From NCBI GenBank assembly GCA_903907885.1, contig CAIVPY010000160.1:1-5946 (forward strand): a stretch of 5,946 nucleotides of DNA, given 5' to 3'. Made by a program: the position numbers and the translations under genes. The notes beneath the pieces were generated by a model. That model was not told the DNA's origin. It was given only the letters and a program-made list of their open reading frames with translations, and did not search any database. This document shows positions 1 to 5,946 of the stretch, in pieces. This DNA is from an uncultured Bacteroidota bacterium (GTDB lineage Bacteria; Bacteroidota; Bacteroidia; UKL13-3). How positions within the stretch are numbered: the first letter of the stretch is position 1; each line of letters begins with the position of its first letter.

Positions 1-260
1 ACAATATCAATATTATCAGTACCAATACCTGTAGAAAGAACAGTAACACGCCTATCACCTATGGTTCCAGTGTGTGTTATAAACTCACGTTTTTGTTTTT
101 TCAATTCTATTTTATCAAAATGCTTAGAAACCTTTTCAACTCTATCAGGATCGCCAACAATGATAATGTCATCAGCAATGTCTTCAGGATGTAAATTTAG
201 GTGGTAAACAGAGCCATCAGCATTTAGAATAAGCTCAGATTCAGGAATAACATGTATCAT
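1..260 (-). CDS. Nucleoside phosphorylase, uridine phosphorylase-like (5' part only)
   Basis: The reverse strand encodes 86 complete codons from an ATG at 260-258 with no stop before the left edge, so only the N-terminal part is present. Enzymes of this family cleave nucleosides with phosphate to a free base and (deoxy)ribose-1-phosphate, in the cytoplasm, for salvage. Two family landmarks are visible. GDPDR at residues 36-40 corresponds to the phosphate-binding GDPxR loop of uridine and purine nucleoside phosphorylases. STGIGTDN at residues 76-83 corresponds to the STGIG strand and loop that contacts phosphate and ribose. The opening residues (ELILNADGSVYHLNL) resemble Bacteroidota proteins usually annotated as nucleoside or uridine phosphorylase. 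Base specificity cannot be judged because the C-terminal base-recognition region lies outside the window. The gene is divergent from the universal stress gene, with 83 bp between the two starts. Confidence 0.88.
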   Translation of the reverse strand, partial: MIHVIPESELILNADGSVYHLNLHPEDIADDIIIVGDPDRVEKVSKHFDKIELKKQKREFITHTGTIGDRRVTVLSTGIGTDNIDI

Positions 261-307
261 GGATATTGAAATTATTATTTTAAGGCAGGCAATATCGTTA
301 AAAAGTT

Positions 308-315
308 TACCTTCG
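308..315 (+). promoter_or_regulatory. Candidate Bacteroidota -7 promoter element for the stress-protein gene
   Basis: TACCTTCG matches the Bacteroidota primary-sigma -7 consensus TAnnTTTG at all but one fixed position. It lies 28 bp before the ATG at 344, which implies a short leader of about 20 nt. No good -33 TTTG is visible at the usual spacing. The assignment therefore rests on the -7 match and position only. Confidence 0.45.
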
Positions 316-343
316 TGGGCAAATTAATAAAAACTATTTTTTC

Positions 344-1231
344 ATGGAAAGCATTCAAAAAAAGAAAAACATCATGTTAGTTCCTGTTGATTTTTCGGAA
401 ATCTCTTTAAACGCTCTTAATCATGCCGTTCAGCTTGCAAAACACTTTGACAATGATCTTGTATTGCTAAATATTTTAGAGGATGATTTTTTAAGCTCTG
501 TATTTAGTTTTAGCAAAAATGAAGTTAAAGATGAATTGGCTAAAGAGGCTTTGTTGCATAAACTAAATGAAAAGGCTATTGAGATTAAAGAAAAGTATGG
601 TGTAAACTGTAAAACCTCAGCTAAAATTGGCAAAATTTATAAAACCATAATTGAAACAGCAAGCGAATATGGCTGCGATTGTATTATTATGGGAACACAT
701 GGTGCTAGTGGTGTTGAGCGTATTATAGGTAGTAACGCATCAAGGGTAATAAGTTATTCAACTATACCTGTTATTGTTGTAAAAACAGATAAAAACCCTA
801 ATGCGTATAAGAATATCGTTTTCCCATTAGACCTAACATCTGAATCAAAACAAAAAGTAAAATGGGCTATTCATTTGGCTAAATCATATCATTCTACTAT
901 TCATATATTAACTTACAGCATGAGCGATGAGTTTTTAAATAATAAAATGATGGCTAATCTTAATCAAATAAAGTCATTACTAACCGAAAGTGGAGTTGCT
1001 TATGACGAAAAGATGATGGATAGTAACGATGATTTTGCTTCAATTACTTTAAATTATGCCGAAGCTATTGGAGCTGATTTAATTATGATTATGACCCAAT
1101 CTGAAGATAAAACAATAAGGGAATACATTATTGAAACTTATGCTCAACAAATAGTGAATGATGCTGGCAATGTTCCAGTGTTTTGTGTAAACCCTAACCA
1201 CGATATTTTCAAATCTGAGTTTATCATATAA
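344..1231 (+). CDS. Universal stress protein with two tandem UspA domains
   Basis: This 295-residue cytoplasmic protein carries two UspA-fold domains, about residues 8-148 and 154-286. Each opens with the typical strand (NIMLVPVDFSE at 9-19; NIVFPLDLTSES at 157-168) followed by a helix ending in an LAK motif. Domain 1 keeps the nucleotide-binding signature: GTHG at 117-120, GS at 129-130, then IPVIVVK. The spacing between the second and third glycines is eight residues, not the usual nine of GxxG(x9)G(S/T). In domain 2 the signature has decayed: TQSED stands where GxHG is expected, and the GS position reads ET before YAQQIV. Such fused pairs, with one binding-competent and one degenerate half, are common in Bacteroidota; ATP or AMP binding and a role in stress survival are family knowledge, not shown here. 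The start at 344 fits the upstream promoter-like box; there is no Shine-Dalgarno sequence. The gene is probably monocistronic, being closed by a strong terminator. Confidence 0.93.
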   Translation: MESIQKKKNIMLVPVDFSEISLNALNHAVQLAKHFDNDLVLLNILEDDFLSSVFSFSKNEVKDELAKEALLHKLNEKAIEIKEKYGVNCKTSAKIGKIYKTIIETASEYGCDCIIMGTHGASGVERIIGSNASRVISYSTIPVIVVKTDKNPNAYKNIVFPLDLTSESKQKVKWAIHLAKSYHSTIHILTYSMSDEFLNNKMMANLNQIKSLLTESGVAYDEKMMDSNDDFASITLNYAEAIGADLIMIMTQSEDKTIREYIIETYAQQIVNDAGNVPVFCVNPNHDIFKSEFII

Positions 1232-1252
1232 ATTCTATTAAACCATTCATAT

Positions 1253-1289
1253 AAAAGCGACTCGAACTGAATTGAGTCGCTTTTTTTTT
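1253..1289 (+). terminator. Rho-independent terminator of the stress-protein gene
   Basis: A perfect 7-bp GC-rich stem (GCGACTC at 1257-1263 with GAGTCGC at 1274-1280) encloses a 10-nt loop and is followed by nine consecutive T (1281-1289). The stem is extended by AAAA (1253-1256) facing the first four T. It begins 21 bp after the stop codon at 1229-1231. On the opposite strand only four T follow the stem, so it should act mainly on plus-strand transcription. Confidence 0.93.
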
Positions 1290-1387
1290 CTCATTACAAA
1301 TCGAAATTAACACAAACATTAAAATAGCATTTAAACCTAAATGATGCAAAGTATTCTACTTTCTTTGCCAAACTATAGTTAACATTT
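1290..1387 (+). promoter_or_regulatory. Upstream region of the outer-membrane protein gene, with a weak -7-like box
   Basis: This AT-rich spacer follows the terminator and must contain the promoter for the downstream large gene. The best candidate is TTTCTTTG at 1360-1367, one mismatch from TAnnTTTG, 20 bp before the ATG at 1388. The same stretch reads TACTTTCTTTGCC, which is like the usual box with extra bases inserted. No -33 element, operator or riboswitch-like structure is apparent. Confidence 0.3.
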
Positions 1388-4222
1388 ATGATAAAGAAAT
1401 TTTACTTTTTAATTTTACTTTTCACCCTTTTAAGTGTGTCTGTTAGAAGCCAATCGGTTAGCATAAGTGGCAAAATTACTGACGCTAACGACAAAATAGT
1501 CCTTCCAGGAGTTAGCATAACGCTCATTCATTTGCCTGACACTAGCAAAAAAAGCAACACAGTAAGCAATGCAGAAGGCATTTACAAATTTGATGGATTG
1601 AGTGATGGATTTTATTTAATAAAATTCACCTATTTAGGTTATAGCCCCAATATAAAAAGAATAAATATAAGCAATGTAAATGAAATAATAAATGTTCAAC
1701 TTTCGCCTAAGAGCGAAAAATTAAAAGATATAAATATTGATGCTGCTCAAATACGTGCCGAACAAAAAGGCGATACTGTGCAATATAATGCAGCTGCTTA
1801 TAAGACCCACAGAGATGCTAGTGTTGAAGACTTAGTAAGCAAAATGCCAGGGGTTACAAACGAAAATGGAACTGTAAAAGCACAAGGCGAACAAGTTCAA
1901 AAGGTTTTATTGGATGGAAAAGATTTTTTTGGCGATGATCCATCGATGGCATTAAGAAACCTACCAGCCGAAATGGTAGATAAAATACAGGTTTTTGATA
2001 GACAAAGCGACCAATCTCGTTTCACAGGCGTGGATGATGGCAATGCTCAAAAGACTATCAACATCACATCAAAACGTGGAAAATCTGAAGGTCAATTTGG
2101 AAAATTCTATGGAGGAGTGGGCTATTTTAATAAGCCGTTAGATATTTTTAATTCGGGTATAAATTATAACTATTTTAGTGGAGAAAGAAGAATTTCTGTA
2201 TTAGGATTTAGTAATAACATCAACCAACAAAACTTTAGCATGCAAGATTTGATGGGTGTAATGGGTGGTGGCGGGGGAAACAGAGGAGGTGGCGGAGGGA
2301 TGCGGGGTATGGGAGGAAATATGCCTGCGGGAGCCTCTAATTATATGTTACAAAATAGCGGGATGGGTAATTTTATTGTGAACCAACAAAATGGTATTGC
2401 TACAAGTCACGCAATAGGTTTAAATTATACAGATGAATGGACAAAAAAAATAAAGGTATCTGGAAGTTATTTCTTTAATCAAATAAATAATGAAGTAAAT
2501 AGTGATTTAAAACGAACCTATTTTAACTCGAAAGATAGTGGTGTAGTATATACCGAAAATAGTCCGACTAACAATTCAACAAATACAAATAACAGAATTA
2601 ATTTCAGGTTGGAGTATAACCCTGATACAAACAATGCTTTCATATTTACACCTAGACTGAGCTTCCAAAATTATAGCTCCAATTCCATAACAAATGCTGG
2701 AAATAGCATTGGCGACAAAACCATTAGTAGCACTTCAAATATCAATAATGCAGTGAGTGATGGGTATTCATTCAAAAACGAAATCTTGTATCGTCATAAA
2801 TTTTTAAAATATGGTAGAACCATTTCATTTACTTATGGAACTGACTTGAATGACAAATGGGGTAACTCTAAATTAATATCAAACAGTCAATTTATGAATT
2901 CAACAGTTGATACTACTATAATAAACAATCAATTCACCACACAAAACACTTTTGGTTACACCCATTCAGGCAACATTAGTTATACTGAAGCCTTTGGCAA
3001 ATATAGCCAAGTGCAGATTAGCTACAGCCCATCATACAACTACAATATAAGCGACAAGACAACAAAAAACTATAATACAATTGATAGTTCATACAGTATT
3101 TTAAACTATAACCTTTCTAACAAATACAATTTTGATTACACCATTCAAAGAGGTGGTTTAAGCTATGTTTTCAATTACAAAAACACAAACTTAACTGCTA
3201 CTGTTAATGCTCAACAATCGCATTTGCAAGGCTCGCAACAATACCCTACTGATTTTAAAACCGAAAAGTATTTCCAAAACATATTACCTCAAATACAATT
3301 TAATTACAAATTTTCGACAGCAACCAACTTGCGTGTTAACTATAGAACATCGGCCAATGCACCAAGTATAACACAGCTACAAACGGTTATTAACAACAGC
3401 AATCCAGTATTACTATCTACTGGTAATGCAAACCTAAGGCAAGATTATACCCACTTTGCTATGGCTCGTTTTGGGCACACTAACATGGCAAAGGGTACTA
3501 GTTTTTTTATGTTTTTAAACGGTCAAATGACCCAAGATTATATTGCTAATCAAACATTTTTACCATCACAAGATACAAGCATTGATAATGTTAAAATTAG
3601 AAAAGGTTCTCAATTAACCAAGCCAACTAATATAGACGGTTACTGGAATGCCAGAGCTTATTTGCTTTATGGTTTTCCTTTAAAATCAATAAAGAGCAAT
3701 ATCAATATAAATGCAGGATTAAGCTATAGCCGCACTCCTGGTTTGATTAATAATGCAATAAATTATGCAAATACATTTAACCTAAATCAAGGGATAACAG
3801 TAGCAAGTAATGTGAGCGAATACCTTGATTTTAATATTAGTTACAATAGCACCTACAACATTGTTGAAAACACCATTCAAAAAGGTGCTAACAACAATTA
3901 TTTCAATCATACCGCAGGCTTCAAATTAAACTATGTTATTTACAAAAAAATTGTATTCAATACCAATATCACTCAAACGCTTTACACTGGATTAAGCCAA
4001 GGTTACAATCAAAATTTCACACTGTGTAATGCGTCAATAGCTTATAAATTCTTAAAAAACCAAGCACTAGAAGCCAAGTTGAGTGTGTATGATTTACTGA
4101 ATCAAAATAACAATGTGAGTCGCAATGTAACAGAAACCTATGTAGAAGATACAAGAAGCAATATACTAAAGCAGTATTTTTTAATTACTTTAACCTATAG
4201 TTTGCGCAAGTTTAAAATGTAG
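1388..4222 (+). CDS. Outer-membrane beta-barrel protein, TonB-dependent receptor-like, with carboxypeptidase-like N-terminal domain
   Basis: This 944-residue exported protein starts with a signal peptide (MIKKFYFLILLFTLL, cleavage expected near residues 20-23). Residues about 25-108 form a carboxypeptidase regulatory-like domain (ISGKITDAND, LPGVSITL, GIYKFDGL). Residues about 120-235 are plug-like, with the conserved stretches SVEDLVSKMPGV (145-156), VLLDGKDFFGDDP (173-185) and NLPAEMVDKIQVFDRQSDQ (191-209). The rest is a long run of alternating Asn/Tyr/Ser-rich strands typical of a large barrel, ending in an aromatic strand (QYFLITLTYSLRKFKM). A Gly/Met-rich insert occupies residues 292-317. 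No clear TonB box is seen, and this group (the Pfam outer-membrane beta-barrel family of Bacteroidota) has no agreed substrate. There is no SusD partner next to it, so polysaccharide uptake by a Sus-type pair is not supported. The gene appears intact. The ATG at 1388 is chosen because the signal peptide begins there. Confidence 0.9.
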   Translation: MIKKFYFLILLFTLLSVSVRSQSVSISGKITDANDKIVLPGVSITLIHLPDTSKKSNTVSNAEGIYKFDGLSDGFYLIKFTYLGYSPNIKRINISNVNEIINVQLSPKSEKLKDINIDAAQIRAEQKGDTVQYNAAAYKTHRDASVEDLVSKMPGVTNENGTVKAQGEQVQKVLLDGKDFFGDDPSMALRNLPAEMVDKIQVFDRQSDQSRFTGVDDGNAQKTINITSKRGKSEGQFGKFYGGVGYFNKPLDIFNSGINYNYFSGERRISVLGFSNNINQQNFSMQDLMGVMGGGGGNRGGGGGMRGMGGNMPAGASNYMLQNSGMGNFIVNQQNGIATSHAIGLNYTDEWTKKIKVSGSYFFNQINNEVNSDLKRTYFNSKDSGVVYTENSPTNNSTNTNNRINFRLEYNPDTNNAFIFTPRLSFQNYSSNSITNAGNSIGDKTISSTSNINNAVSDGYSFKNEILYRHKFLKYGRTISFTYGTDLNDKWGNSKLISNSQFMNSTVDTTIINNQFTTQNTFGYTHSGNISYTEAFGKYSQVQISYSPSYNYNISDKTTKNYNTIDSSYSILNYNLSNKYNFDYTIQRGGLSYVFNYKNTNLTATVNAQQSHLQGSQQYPTDFKTEKYFQNILPQIQFNYKFSTATNLRVNYRTSANAPSITQLQTVINNSNPVLLSTGNANLRQDYTHFAMARFGHTNMAKGTSFFMFLNGQMTQDYIANQTFLPSQDTSIDNVKIRKGSQLTKPTNIDGYWNARAYLLYGFPLKSIKSNININAGLSYSRTPGLINNAINYANTFNLNQGITVASNVSEYLDFNISYNSTYNIVENTIQKGANNNYFNHTAGFKLNYVIYKKIVFNTNITQTLYTGLSQGYNQNFTLCNASIAYKFLKNQALEAKLSVYDLLNQNNNVSRNVTETYVEDTRSNILKQYFLITLTYSLRKFKM
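2261..2338 (+). other. Gly/Met/Arg-rich low-complexity segment inside the barrel protein
   Basis: Residues 292-317 of the outer-membrane protein contain two runs of five glycines separated by NR, followed by MRGMGGNMPAGAS. The DNA is locally GC-rich (GGN codons) against an AT-rich background, which reflects the glycine codons. It sits just after the first predicted barrel strands, so it is probably a flexible loop or periplasmic turn. Similar Gly/Met-rich inserts occur in relatives of this receptor group as far as I recall. No function is known to me. Confidence 0.7.
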
Positions 4223-4246
4223 TCATAAGCTTTAAATATTAAAATT

Positions 4247-4639
4247 ATGAATAGACCCAAGTTTGAAATAATTTTATACGTTGCCAACCAACAAAGAAGC
4301 AGAGATTTTTACGCCTCAATTCTTCAAATAGAACCAAGTTTAGATGTACCAGGTATGTCTGAATTCAAGCTAAGCAATGATTTATTACTTGGACTTATGC
4401 CCGAAAATGGAATAGCCAAAATATTATCAAACAAAACACCGCACCCTAATTCGGGAAATGGAATACCAAGATGTGAACTATATTTTAGAGTTGAAAATAT
4501 TGAGGAGGCATTTGTGATTGCGATTAATAAGGGTGCAAAATTAGTTAGCCAAATTCAGCCAAGAGATTGGGGTGATACAGTTGGTTATCTTGCCGATTTT
4601 GATGGACATATTATTGCCTATGCAAAGGCTTCAGAGTAA
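4247..4639 (+). CDS. VOC superfamily (glyoxalase/bleomycin-resistance fold) protein
   Basis: The 130-residue product has the paired beta-alpha-beta-beta-beta modules of the vicinal-oxygen-chelate fold: PKFEIILYVANQQRSRDFYASIL (4-26) opens the first, and RCELYFRVENIEEAFVIAINKGAKLV (75-100) opens the second, followed by PRDWGDTVGYLADFDGHIIAYAK (105-127). By family alignment E7 and E77 fall where the first and third metal ligands (often His) lie. The final ligand, normally Glu in DPDGNxIE, is replaced by Ala124 (DFDGHIIA). Metal-dependent catalysis as in glyoxalase I is therefore doubtful. A binding or antibiotic-sequestering role, or non-canonical chemistry, is possible; substrate unknown. The ATG lies 24 bp after the stop of the outer-membrane protein gene with no terminator between, so co-transcription is likely though no functional link is evident. 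The length is normal for a single-chain VOC protein that dimerises. Confidence 0.85.
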   Translation: MNRPKFEIILYVANQQRSRDFYASILQIEPSLDVPGMSEFKLSNDLLLGLMPENGIAKILSNKTPHPNSGNGIPRCELYFRVENIEEAFVIAINKGAKLVSQIQPRDWGDTVGYLADFDGHIIAYAKASE

Positions 4640-4696
4640 AATATAATTTGTCAAAACATTTTGTTTTTGGTAGAGTATAGAAAAGCTTCTTTGATT

Positions 4697-4726
4697 ATTT
4701 ATAGCATGAAAAAATGCTCTATAAAT
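4697..4726. terminator. Hairpin between convergent genes, possible bidirectional terminator
   Basis: ATTTATAGCAT (4697-4707) pairs with the arm at 4714-4726 over 11 bp, leaving a 2-nt bulge in the right arm and a 6-nt loop (GAAAAA). It lies between the stop codons of the VOC gene (plus) and the dCTP deaminase gene (minus). The stem is AT-rich and neither side carries a clean T run, so terminator function is plausible from position but not strong. Confidence 0.45.
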
Positions 4727-4733
4727 GGGCTTA

Positions 4734-5270
4734 TTAAAATTTATTCTTCCACATCATGCTTTCAACTGGCTTTACACCACGCTTATTGTATTTAGCTCCT
4801 TTTTTAGTGTTATACATCACTTCAATTTCGCCTTCTACCACAAAGTAAATCAATTGGCCTACAGGCATACCTGCATATATCCTTACAGGTTGAGCACAGC
4901 TTATTTCCAATGTCCATGTATTGCAAAACCCTACATCACCTTTGCCAGCAGTAGCATGAATATCTATTCCCAACCGGCCTGTGCTTGATTTTCCTTCTAA
5001 AAACGGAACATGTTTATGTGTTTCAGTATATTCAGCTGTAACTCCTAAATACAAAGTATTAGGTTGCAACACAAAACCTTCAGGCGGAATCTCGAATGTG
5101 TCAATTTTGTTATGTTCTTTGGCATCTAAGACTCTGTCTTTGTAAGTAGCTAAATGCCTACCCAAATGCACATCATACGAATTAGTTCCCAAACACTCGC
5201 GTCTGAAAGGCTCAATCAATATATTTCCTAATTCTATTTCTTCTAATATTTTTTTATCTGATATTATCAT
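4734..5270 (-). CDS. dcd: dCTP deaminase
   Basis: This 178-residue cytoplasmic enzyme deaminates dCTP to dUTP (some relatives go on to dUMP), supplying dUMP for thymidylate synthesis. The fold and active site are recognisable: LGTNSYDVHLG at 27-37, LEGKSSTGRLGIDIHATAG at 91-109, DVGFCNTWTLEIS at 112-124, GMPVGQLIYF at 134-143 and AKYN at 159-162. Compared with E. coli Dcd (Ser111, Arg115, Glu138), the equivalents are Ser95, Arg99 and Glu122, with identical spacing between Arg and Glu. Residue content alone does not tell me whether it is monofunctional or the bifunctional deaminase/dUTPase type. The length is normal and nothing is broken. The ATG at 5270-5268 begins the conserved MIISDKKIL. 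The gene is convergent with the VOC gene and divergent from the Tudor-like gene, so it is probably transcribed alone. Confidence 0.95.
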   Translation of the reverse strand: MIISDKKILEEIELGNILIEPFRRECLGTNSYDVHLGRHLATYKDRVLDAKEHNKIDTFEIPPEGFVLQPNTLYLGVTAEYTETHKHVPFLEGKSSTGRLGIDIHATAGKGDVGFCNTWTLEISCAQPVRIYAGMPVGQLIYFVVEGEIEVMYNTKKGAKYNKRGVKPVESMMWKNKF

Positions 5271-5285
5271 TTAAGAGTTTTTGAG

Positions 5286-5293
5286 CAAATAAA
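5286..5293 (-). promoter_or_regulatory. Candidate -7 element for dcd
   Basis: On the reverse strand these bases read TTTATTTG, one mismatch from TAnnTTTG, about 15 bp before the dcd ATG. The leader would be very short. No -33 partner is seen at normal spacing, so this is a weak call supported mainly by position. Confidence 0.3.
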
Positions 5294-5314
5294 AGCATAA
5301 TAAAATAAATTCTG

Positions 5315-5322
5315 TTATTTTG
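5315..5322 (+). promoter_or_regulatory. Candidate -7 element for the Tudor-like gene
   Basis: TTATTTTG matches TAnnTTTG with one mismatch and lies 27 bp before the ATG at 5350, similar to the spacing of the box before the stress-protein gene. The upstream TTG at 5320-5322 falls inside this box. If the box is used, transcription starts downstream of that TTG, which argues for the ATG as the true start. Confidence 0.4.
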
Positions 5323-5349
5323 CTAAACAAAAATAAATACACATTTATA

Positions 5350-5886
5350 ATGGAAAATTTAGGAATAGGAAGTCGTGTTAGACATCACGATTATGGCGAT
5401 GGAGTGATTATCAATATAAAACCCAGTACTTACTATATTACTTTTATTAAAGAGGGTGCCAAAGAAATATCAAGAACACAACATTCGCTCGAAATAATTG
5501 AAGCTGTAGAGGCTCCTGAAGACCTTATAAGCAATGCCGAGTTAGAAAAAACATTGGTTGGCATTCTTCGTAGATGGGCCGATATTCAAGAAAACGTAAG
5601 CTTGGGTCAAAAATGGATGGGTGGAAAGATGATTTTGTATCCTGGAGATAAAAACATGCAGCCAAAAGAAATACCTATTGATAGCTTTTTTAGAAAAATA
5701 GTGATGCTTCGAGATAGGCTTCGAGTGTTAGAACAACGCATCAATGCCCATGATGTGCTTACAGATGAAGACAAAATAAATATGCAACAATACATAACAA
5801 AAATATACGGTAGCTTAACTACATTTAACGTATTGTTTAAATACCCGCACGAGCAATTTGTAGGCGAAAAGGGTAGTAAAGATTAA
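5350..5886 (+). CDS. Uncharacterised protein with N-terminal PcrA/UvrD-type Tudor-like domain
   Basis: The product is 178 residues from the ATG at 5350. An in-frame TTG at 5320 would add ten residues (MLNKNKYTFI) that lie in the probable promoter and look non-coding. Residues about 3-51 resemble the small Tudor/SH3-like domain at the C-terminus of PcrA/UvrD helicases: GSRVRHHDYGDGVIINI (7-23) parallels the G-D-R-V-x-H-x-x-(W/F/Y)-G-x-G-x-V pattern, followed by strands YYITFIKEGAKEI and SLEIIE. In PcrA that domain contacts RNA polymerase; whether this one does is inference. The remainder (about 60-165) is largely helical and charged, with WMGGKMILYPGD at 89-100, RDRLRVLEQRINAHDVLTDE at 121-140 and IYGSLTTFNVLFKYP at 152-166. 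I recall similar proteins as conserved hypotheticals in Bacteroidota but know of no assigned function. There is no helicase domain, signal peptide or membrane segment. It is divergent from dcd. Confidence 0.8.
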   Translation: MENLGIGSRVRHHDYGDGVIINIKPSTYYITFIKEGAKEISRTQHSLEIIEAVEAPEDLISNAELEKTLVGILRRWADIQENVSLGQKWMGGKMILYPGDKNMQPKEIPIDSFFRKIVMLRDRLRVLEQRINAHDVLTDEDKINMQQYITKIYGSLTTFNVLFKYPHEQFVGEKGSKD

Positions 5887-5946
5887 TTGGTTATAGGTTC
5901 TAATATTTTTATCTAAGTAAAAATGTTTTTTATTAAACCTACTTAA
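5887..5946. other. AT-rich 3' flank without recognisable gene
   Basis: The last 60 bases follow the stop codon of the Tudor-like gene. The only ATG-led frame on the plus strand (from 5923) stops after seven codons. Weak inverted repeats are present, but no stem followed by a T run, so no terminator is called. Confidence 0.5.

Noticed and set aside
430..633. Minus-strand open frame inside the stress-protein gene
   Set aside because: It is fully antisense to UspA domain 1, and the Ser/Leu-rich product looks like a reverse-frame shadow.
1341..1382. Short plus-strand frame (13 codons, MMQSILLSLPNYS) just before the outer-membrane protein gene, possible leader peptide
   Set aside because: The best promoter-like box lies inside it, it has no ribosome-binding signal or attenuator structure, and a frame this short is expected by chance.
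2261..2338. Locally GC-rich patch as a sign of horizontal transfer
   Set aside because: The composition is explained by consecutive glycine codons within an intact reading frame.
4725..4988. Plus-strand open frame of 87 codons opposite dcd
   Set aside because: It is antisense to a clearly conserved dCTP deaminase, and its translation shows no domain or conserved pattern.
5607..5795. Minus-strand open frame inside the Tudor-like gene
   Set aside because: It is antisense to the better-supported plus-strand gene and has no recognisable features.
5895..5945. Inverted repeats after the last gene (AGGTT/AACCT and TAAGTA/TACTTA) as a terminator
   Set aside because: The arms are 5-6 bp with long AT-rich loops, and there is no T run after the stem, so chance is likely.
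1..5946. A dedicated defence, mobile or biosynthetic system
   Set aside because: No transposase, integrase, CRISPR repeat, nuclease, toxin-antitoxin pair or biosynthetic cluster was found; the genes are mostly housekeeping types on alternating strands.

Overview
This AT-rich window (GC roughly a third, judged by eye) looks like chromosomal DNA from a member of the Bacteroidota. Four things point there. There is a large outer-membrane protein with a carboxypeptidase-like N-terminal domain, a SusC-like plug and a beta-barrel. The dCTP deaminase, tandem-UspA protein and nucleoside phosphorylase all have Bacteroidota-style sequences. The starts lack Shine-Dalgarno sequences. Several starts are preceded by sequences close to the Bacteroidota -7 element (TAnnTTTG). 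Order or genus cannot be fixed from this alone.

Layout. Positions 1-260 (minus strand) hold the 5' part of a nucleoside phosphorylase that runs off the left edge. A short divergent intergenic region separates it from a two-domain universal stress protein (344-1231, plus), which ends at a clear rho-independent terminator (1253-1289). A 944-residue TonB-receptor-like beta-barrel protein follows (1388-4222, plus). A small VOC/glyoxalase-fold protein begins 24 bp downstream (4247-4639, plus), probably in the same transcript. A hairpin (4697-4726) lies between it and the convergent dCTP deaminase gene (4734-5270, minus). That gene is divergent from the last one (5350-5886, plus), an uncharacterised protein with an N-terminal Tudor-like domain resembling the C-terminal domain of PcrA/UvrD helicases. 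The final 60 bases hold no recognisable gene.

How the genes relate. This is a set of mostly housekeeping genes with frequent strand switches, not one dedicated system. Nucleoside phosphorylase and dCTP deaminase both belong to pyrimidine/nucleotide metabolism but sit about 4.5 kb apart in separate transcription units. I found no mobile element, CRISPR array, tRNA, rRNA or defence cassette, and no convincing new multi-gene system. The least explained element is the Tudor-like protein. Smaller points are the apparent loss of a metal ligand in the VOC protein and an altered nucleotide-binding motif in the stress protein.
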